From: Haemophilus parainfluenzae
Lineage (GTDB): Bacteria; Pseudomonadota; Gammaproteobacteria; Enterobacterales; Pasteurellaceae
Length of the DNA: 64,000 nt
NCBI RefSeq assembly: GCF_900450995.1
Contig: NZ_UGHY01000002.1
Span: forward strand, 1,028,501-1,092,500
Reading direction: 5' to 3'
The position numbers and the translations under genes were made by a program. Position 1 is the stretch's first letter. Each line of letters opens with the position of its first letter. Under the pieces are notes generated by a model that saw only the letters and a program-made list of their open reading frames with translations, did no database searches and was not told the DNA's origin. Shown piece after piece: positions 59,203 through 64,000 of the stretch.

Positions 59203-60138
59203 TTAAGAATGAAGAAATCGATTCACGCGTTCAAGCACGGCTTTTCTCACGTTATCCTTTTCAAAAAGGATTTCATGTTTTGCTTGAGGTACAAGCATAG
59301 ATTCTGCATGTGGGAAAAGTGCGGTCAATTTTTCAAGATTTTTGTTATCCACTATCTTTTCCTTTTCTGCTTGTAGGATAAGTACAGGTGTTTCCACTCT
59401 TGGAATGATTTTAGGGAGCGCTTTTATTGCATTTAAACACAAATGTACCCAACGGAATGTCGGGCCGCCTAAGTGAATAGCAGCGCGTTTTCGATTAACT
59501 CGATTCATCCATTTCATTCGCGTTTTAGAATGGCTAAGTTCATTAAGGTTTAAATCTGCTGGTTTGTAATGTCCTTTACCAAAAACATAGCGATGACCTT
59601 GACCAAATGCCATCATCGTTGCAATGATGACTTCATCTCGTAATGGATGTTTCATGGGAACACCAAAGAAAGGCGAAGAAAGCACTGCCTTTTTAATATG
59701 ATGATCGTAATTGGCTAGATAATAGGTGGAAATCAAAGCGCCGAGGGAGTGCGCAAGAATATATTGCGCTTGATAAGCATAAAGTGCAGTCGTTTTTTCA
59801 ATGATTTTTGCCATATCATCGGTATAAAAACGAAACTCATCTAAATGCCCTTTTTGAGGAATAATACGCTGTGAATAGCCTTGTCCTCGATGATCAAAAA
59901 GCAAAACATCATAACCTTGTTGGTAAAAGTCGTAAGCCAACTCAGTCCATTTCAGCATATTTTCTGCTCGGCCATTCACCAAAATCATCAATTTTCTGAC
60001 CGCACTTTCAGGCTGAACTAAATGACGATAAGCCAATTTGATATTTCGTTCACCAGAAAGATATTGCGTCGGAAATTGCTCAAAAAAAGGCAATAACTCT
60101 GCAAGAGCAAATTGATGAAAATGGGGTTCTCTGATCAT
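59203..60138 (-). CDS. pldB: Lysophospholipase L2-like alpha/beta hydrolase
   Basis: 311 residues. The hydrolase fold shows RGQGYSQRI, the nucleophile elbow LAHSLGALI, the acid in the region LILQAEKEKIVDN, and the His in QAKHEILFE. PldB hydrolyses 2-lysophospholipids at the inner membrane. It lies next to asd on the same strand, as in H. influenzae. Confidence 0.88.
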   Translation of the reverse strand: MIREPHFHQFALAELLPFFEQFPTQYLSGERNIKLAYRHLVQPESAVRKLMILVNGRAENMLKWTELAYDFYQQGYDVLLFDHRGQGYSQRIIPQKGHLDEFRFYTDDMAKIIEKTTALYAYQAQYILAHSLGALISTYYLANYDHHIKKAVLSSPFFGVPMKHPLRDEVIIATMMAFGQGHRYVFGKGHYKPADLNLNELSHSKTRMKWMNRVNRKRAAIHLGGPTFRWVHLCLNAIKALPKIIPRVETPVLILQAEKEKIVDNKNLEKLTALFPHAESMLVPQAKHEILFEKDNVRKAVLERVNRFLHS

Positions 60139-60191
60139 AATTTTCTAATGAAAAGGGCGTAGTGAATACGCCCTTTGTCGTGAAAGTAAAC

Positions 60192-61307
60192 TTATGCCAC
60201 CAATTGTTTTAAGATACGACGAACTGGCTCTGCAGCACCCCATAATAATTGGTCACCCACAGTAAAGGCTGCCAAATATTCAGGCCCCATTGCCAATTTA
60301 CGTAAACGACCAACCGGTACGCTTAATGTACCTGTTACTTTAGCTGGGGTTAATTCACGTAATGTGGTTTCTTTGTCATTTGGAATCACTTTCACCCATT
60401 CGTTGTGAGACGCTAAAATTTGTTCAATTTCTTCTAATGGTAAGTCTTTTTTCAGTTTGATAGTGAATGCTTGGCTATGGCAACGTAATGCACCGATACG
60501 TACGCATAAACCATCAACAGGAATTGGATTGTCGCTTAAACCTAAGATTTTGTTGGTTTCTGCATAGCCTTTCCATTCTTCTTTAGTTTGTCCCGTTTCT
60601 GGAAGAAGTTTGTCAATCCAAGGGATTAAGCTACCACCTAATGCCGCACCGAAGTTATCTGTTGGGAAGCTATCAGAACGCATTTCTGCAGTCACTTTAC
60701 GTTCAATATCTAAAATTGACGAAGCAGGGTCTTTTAATTCACTTGAAACCGCTTGTTCTAATAAACCCATTTGTGAAAGTAATTCACGCATATTTTTTGC
60801 GCCAGCACCTGAAGCCGCTTGGTAAGTTGCCACAGAAATCCATTCCACCAAATCTTTTTCAAATAGACCGCCGATAGCCATAAGCATTAAGCTTACGGTA
60901 CAGTTACCACCCACGAAAGTTTTAATGCCTTTTTTCAAGCCTTCAGAAATCACGTGTTGGTTTACTGGATCAAGCACGATAATTGCATCATCTTTCATAC
61001 GTAGTGCAGAAGCGGCATCAACCCAATAGCCATCCCAACCTGTTGCTTTTAATTTTGGATAGACTTCATTGGTATAGTCGCCACCTTGGCAGGTTACGAT
61101 AATGTCTAATTTTTTAAGTTCTTCAATGTCGAATGCGTTTTTAAGCTCACCCGCCTCTTTGCCTGCGAATACAGGGGCTTTTTGACCTGCTTGAGAAGTG
61201 GTGAAGAAAACTGGATTAATATTGGCAAAATCTTGCTCTTGCAACATACGATCCATTAATACGGAACCGACCATTCCGCGCCAACCGATAAAACCGACGT
61301 TTTTCAT
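60192..61307 (-). CDS. asd: Aspartate-semialdehyde dehydrogenase
   Basis: 371 residues. It makes aspartate semialdehyde from aspartyl phosphate for lysine, threonine, methionine and diaminopimelate. NADP loop [17 protein letters not shown]; catalytic Cys in [14 protein letters not shown]; catalytic His in [15 protein letters not shown]. Length and inserts match the gamma-proteobacterial type. Confidence 0.97.
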   Translation of the reverse strand: MKNVGFIGWRGMVGSVLMDRMLQEQDFANINPVFFTTSQAGQKAPVFAGKEAGELKNAFDIEELKKLDIIVTCQGGDYTNEVYPKLKATGWDGYWVDAASALRMKDDAIIVLDPVNQHVISEGLKKGIKTFVGGNCTVSLMLMAIGGLFEKDLVEWISVATYQAASGAGAKNMRELLSQMGLLEQAVSSELKDPASSILDIERKVTAEMRSDSFPTDNFGAALGGSLIPWIDKLLPETGQTKEEWKGYAETNKILGLSDNPIPVDGLCVRIGALRCHSQAFTIKLKKDLPLEEIEQILASHNEWVKVIPNDKETTLRELTPAKVTGTLSVPVGRLRKLAMGPEYLAAFTVGDQLLWGAAEPVRRILKQLVA

Positions 61308-61437
61308 GAGTTTTTCCTTATTTTATGTTGTGTTGAATGGGTCTATTAATTACAGGCTTTATGCTACAAAATCAAGTTTTTTTAGAAAAAACAACTGATT
61401 TACTTAACTAACCACCAAGACTAAATCAACTGAATAA

Positions 61438-62775
61438 TTAAAAGCTACCCCATAAATCATATTCATCTGAATGGGTAATGGTTACTTTAATAAATTCGCC
61501 TACTTTCACAGGCGTGCCACTTAGATTTTCAATATAAACTAAGCCATCAACTTCTGGTGCATCAGCTTTTGTACGGCCGATAATACCTTCGTCATCAATT
61601 TCATCCACAATTACATCAAGCGTTTGGCCAATTTTTTGTTTTAATCGTTCAGCCGAAATTTCTTGTTGTAACTGCATAAAGCGGTGGAAACGTTCTTCTT
61701 TTACATCTTCAGGCACTTGGTCGGCCATTTCGGTAGCTGGTGCTCCCTCTACCGGACTAAATTTGAAACAGCCCACGCGATCAAGTTGTGCTTCTTTTAA
61801 GAAATCCAATAACATTTGGAAATCTTCTTCTGTTTCACCCGGGAAACCTACAATGAAAGTTGAACGCAAGGTCAAATCCGGACAAATCTCACGCCATTGT
61901 TTGATACGCTCTAAAGTGCGGTCAATTTTTCCTGGTCTTTTCATCGCTTTTAAAATTTTTGGACTCGCGTGTTGCAATGGAATATCCAAATAAGGCAACA
62001 ATAAACCTTCCGCTATTAATGGAATTAAATCATCTACGTGAGGATAAGGATAAACGTAATGTAAACGCACCCAAATACCTAATTTACCAAGCTGTTTACA
62101 CAAGGTCATTAAGTCATTTTTAATTGGCATACCATTCCAGAAAGCCGTTTTCACGCCACCTTCTTTGCGTTGTGTATCCATCGCATAAGCTGAAGTATCT
62201 TGTGAAACGACCAACAATTCTTTCACACCCGCGTCAGCAAGACGTTTTGCTTCATCCAATACTTGCGTGATAGAGCGACTTTCTAAATCCCCACGTAATG
62301 AAGGGATTATACAGAATGTACAACGATGATCACAGCCTTCTGAGATTTTCAAATAAGCGTAGTGTTTTGGTGTCAATTTCACCCCTTGTTTTGGTACAAG
62401 GCTGGTGTAAGGATTATGCTCTGGTTTAGGAACATACTTGTGTACTTGTGCCATTACCGTTTCATAACTATGCGGACCGCTCACTTCCAATACTTTCGGG
62501 TGAACTTGGCGAATTTGATCTTCTTTCGCACCCAAGCAGCCGGTCACAATCACGCGTCCGTTTTCTTCCAACGCCTCTCCAATGGCTTCTAGAGATTCTT
62601 GCACGGCACTATCAATAAAGCCGCAAGTATTCACAATGACCAAGTCTACATTTTCGTAACTTGGCACAATATTATATCCATCTGTACGTAATTCGGTCAG
62701 AATACGTTCGGAATCCACTAAATTTTTAGGACACCCTAAACTTACAAAGCCAATATTCGGCGTTGATTTTTGCAT
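61438..62775 (-). CDS. rimO: RimO, ribosomal protein S12 methylthiotransferase
   Basis: 445 residues. It methylthiolates Asp89 of ribosomal protein S12. N-terminal iron-sulfur cysteines in [17 protein letters not shown] and [10 protein letters not shown]; the radical-SAM motif [15 protein letters not shown]; a C-terminal TRAM domain ending YDLWGSF. The start at 62775 ([12 protein letters not shown]) matches the family; an upstream in-frame Met at 62802 would add nine residues without similarity. Confidence 0.95.
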   Translation of the reverse strand: MQKSTPNIGFVSLGCPKNLVDSERILTELRTDGYNIVPSYENVDLVIVNTCGFIDSAVQESLEAIGEALEENGRVIVTGCLGAKEDQIRQVHPKVLEVSGPHSYETVMAQVHKYVPKPEHNPYTSLVPKQGVKLTPKHYAYLKISEGCDHRCTFCIIPSLRGDLESRSITQVLDEAKRLADAGVKELLVVSQDTSAYAMDTQRKEGGVKTAFWNGMPIKNDLMTLCKQLGKLGIWVRLHYVYPYPHVDDLIPLIAEGLLLPYLDIPLQHASPKILKAMKRPGKIDRTLERIKQWREICPDLTLRSTFIVGFPGETEEDFQMLLDFLKEAQLDRVGCFKFSPVEGAPATEMADQVPEDVKEERFHRFMQLQQEISAERLKQKIGQTLDVIVDEIDDEGIIGRTKADAPEVDGLVYIENLSGTPVKVGEFIKVTITHSDEYDLWGSF

Positions 62776-62937
62776 AAATTTATTCTCAGCTATATCTTTC
62801 AAAGCTCTAGATTTTACTCAATTTCAAGCCGAAAGGCGATAAATTAAAGGTAAATTGATTGTAAATTTGCCCATTAAAGTCCTTTTTTCAGGTAGAATAA
62901 CGCCCGTTTTTTTTATTTACTCATATTCATTATTAAC

Positions 62938-63654
62938 ATGGAAAATTCTTTTCTTTTTTCGACCGCTCTTGAACAGACGGCTTATTTACTTATCCTAGGG
63001 AAAATGCTACTTGCACTTGTACTTGGCGGGATTATCGGCTTAGAACGTGAACTTAAACACAAACCGGTTGGCGTCAAAACCTGTGCCATTATTGCGGTGA
63101 CGACTTGTGTACTGACGATTGTATCCATTCAAGCCGCAGAACATTATGCGCAAGTTTCAGATAATATTCGAACTGACCCTATGCGACTTGCCGCACAGGT
63201 AATCAGTGGTATTGGTTTTTTAGGTGCAGGGGTAATTTTACACAAGAAAAATGATGCTATTTCTGGCTTAACCACTGCAGCCATTATTTGGGCTGCGGCG
63301 GCTATCGGTGTGGCAACAGGTGCAGGCTTTATTTTTGATGCCATTATTGCCACTTTAATGATTTTAATCGCTATCCGTATTAGCCCGATTGTGCAGCGTT
63401 ATGTTCGCCGTAAAACCTATAAAAAGCGTACTCGCTTGGCTATTCAACTGAGCTCTGCAAACGGCATCAGTAAAGTGACAGATTTATTATTGAAACATGA
63501 TTACCGCATTGAAAATATCTCAGTCAAAGACCAAGCAAGTGGCGAAGTTCGCTTGCAAGTTCGATGCTACAACATTGATAATGAAATGCTAAAAGATGTC
63601 TATACGCTGTTAAAAACAGAAGATGAAGTACTGAGTGTGGATGTAGAAAATTAA
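62938..63654 (+). CDS. MgtC/SapB family membrane protein
   Basis: 238 residues. Five membrane helices (about residues 15-150) with LGGIIGLERELKHKPVGVKT, RLAAQVISGIGFLGAGVILH and GLTTAAIIWAAAAIGVATGAG, then a cytoplasmic ACT-like C-terminus. MgtC in pathogens inhibits the F1Fo ATPase and helps survival under low magnesium; this branch may differ. It diverges from rimO and precedes mutS on the same strand. Confidence 0.9.
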   Translation: MENSFLFSTALEQTAYLLILGKMLLALVLGGIIGLERELKHKPVGVKTCAIIAVTTCVLTIVSIQAAEHYAQVSDNIRTDPMRLAAQVISGIGFLGAGVILHKKNDAISGLTTAAIIWAAAAIGVATGAGFIFDAIIATLMILIAIRISPIVQRYVRRKTYKKRTRLAIQLSSANGISKVTDLLLKHDYRIENISVKDQASGEVRLQVRCYNIDNEMLKDVYTLLKTEDEVLSVDVEN

Positions 63655-63719
63655 AATAACACATTACTTCTATCGTAAAACCACTACTTGCTAAACATAT
63701 AGTTAAATTGGATAACATC

Positions 63720-64000
63720 ATGAATTTACAAGATAATTTCGAGCAGCATACGCCGATGATGCAGCAATATCTCAAGTTAAAAGCAGAAAATCCTGACATT
63801 TTGTTATTTTATCGAATGGGGGATTTTTACGAGCTTTTTTATGATGATGCAAAAAAAGCGGCGGCGTTGTTAGATATTTCTTTAACGAAACGTGGGCAAT
63901 CAGCAGGTAATCCAATTCCCATGGCGGGCGTGCCTTATCATGCGGTAGAAGGTTATTTAGCAAAATTAGTGCAGTTAGGTGAACCAGTAGCCATTTGTGA
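63720..64000 (+). CDS. mutS: DNA mismatch repair protein MutS, N-terminal part (partial)
   Basis: 93 codons before the window ends. The mismatch-recognition domain begins here: [11 protein letters not shown] and the Phe-x-Glu motif in [11 protein letters not shown], which stacks on the mismatched base, followed by DISLTKRGQ and [15 protein letters not shown]. The start follows GGATAA. Confidence 0.96.
   Translation, partial: MNLQDNFEQHTPMMQQYLKLKAENPDILLFYRMGDFYELFYDDAKKAAALLDISLTKRGQSAGNPIPMAGVPYHAVEGYLAKLVQLGEPVAIC

Overview
The window looks like chromosomal DNA of a Pasteurellaceae bacterium of the Haemophilus lineage, most like Haemophilus parainfluenzae. It is AT-rich and dotted with the Hin-type DNA uptake signal (core AAGTGCGGT and its complement), often as inverted pairs that double as terminators. 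Several blocks keep Haemophilus gene order (lon-hemW-rpiA-serA, yibN-secB-gpsA-cysE, tamA-tamB-ppx, yqaB-yqaA, pldB-asd). The species is an inference.

Layout. 1-4170: the end of a hydrogenase-2 operon (hybA tail, hybB, hybC, hybD, hybE). 4206-4982: an Mrr-like nuclease gene with an in-frame stop. 5098-13540: serA, rpiA, hemW, lon (with a sigma-32-like promoter), a VirK/YbjX-family gene and a YfcC-type carrier. 13588-16852: a DUF3108-like exported protein, dcuA and ansB, an anaerobic asparagine/C4-dicarboxylate pair. 17103-21507: yibN, secB, gpsA, cysE, an AT-rich membrane-protein gene and a shikimate dehydrogenase-like gene. 21555-37289: housekeeping genes (udp, HerA-like ATPase, yiiM, ychJ, yihY, dtd, tamA, tamB, ppx, yqaB, yqaA, luxS, purT). 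A candidate small RNA lies antisense-divergent to luxS.

37290-50770 is the accessory core: a two-partner-secretion contact-dependent inhibition (CDI) locus on the minus strand. It holds cdiB, a 2554-residue cdiA and a small membrane immunity gene, plus three further toxin/immunity cassettes, two orphan ones downstream and one decayed one upstream. Each immunity gene is followed by a copy of a roughly 57-bp palindromic element whose arms are DNA uptake signals. A fifth copy follows a cluster of small lipoprotein genes at 54.9-55.7 kb. A diverged duplicate of the purT 3' end separates the main CDI operon from the orphan cassettes. I think this is a cassette array whose modules are punctuated, and probably exchanged by transformation, through the uptake-signal palindrome.

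50924-54415: a YheO/DauR-like regulator, then a tyrosine permease and tyrosine phenol-lyase (tyrosine to phenol, pyruvate and ammonia), with a perfect CRP site upstream. 54906-57544: small lipoproteins, a glycine-zipper lipoprotein and an IS3-family element. 57582-64000: a DASS-family carboxylate transporter, pldB, asd, rimO, an MgtC-family gene and the start of mutS.

Caution: nine genes (hybC, dcuA, ansB, gpsA, the HerA-like ATPase, cdiB, tpl, the IS transposase and the DASS transporter) are each broken by a single-base indel. Eight are deletions and most are in homopolymers. Because gpsA is expected to be essential, many of these are probably sequencing errors. I annotate them as full-length genes and mark each shift.
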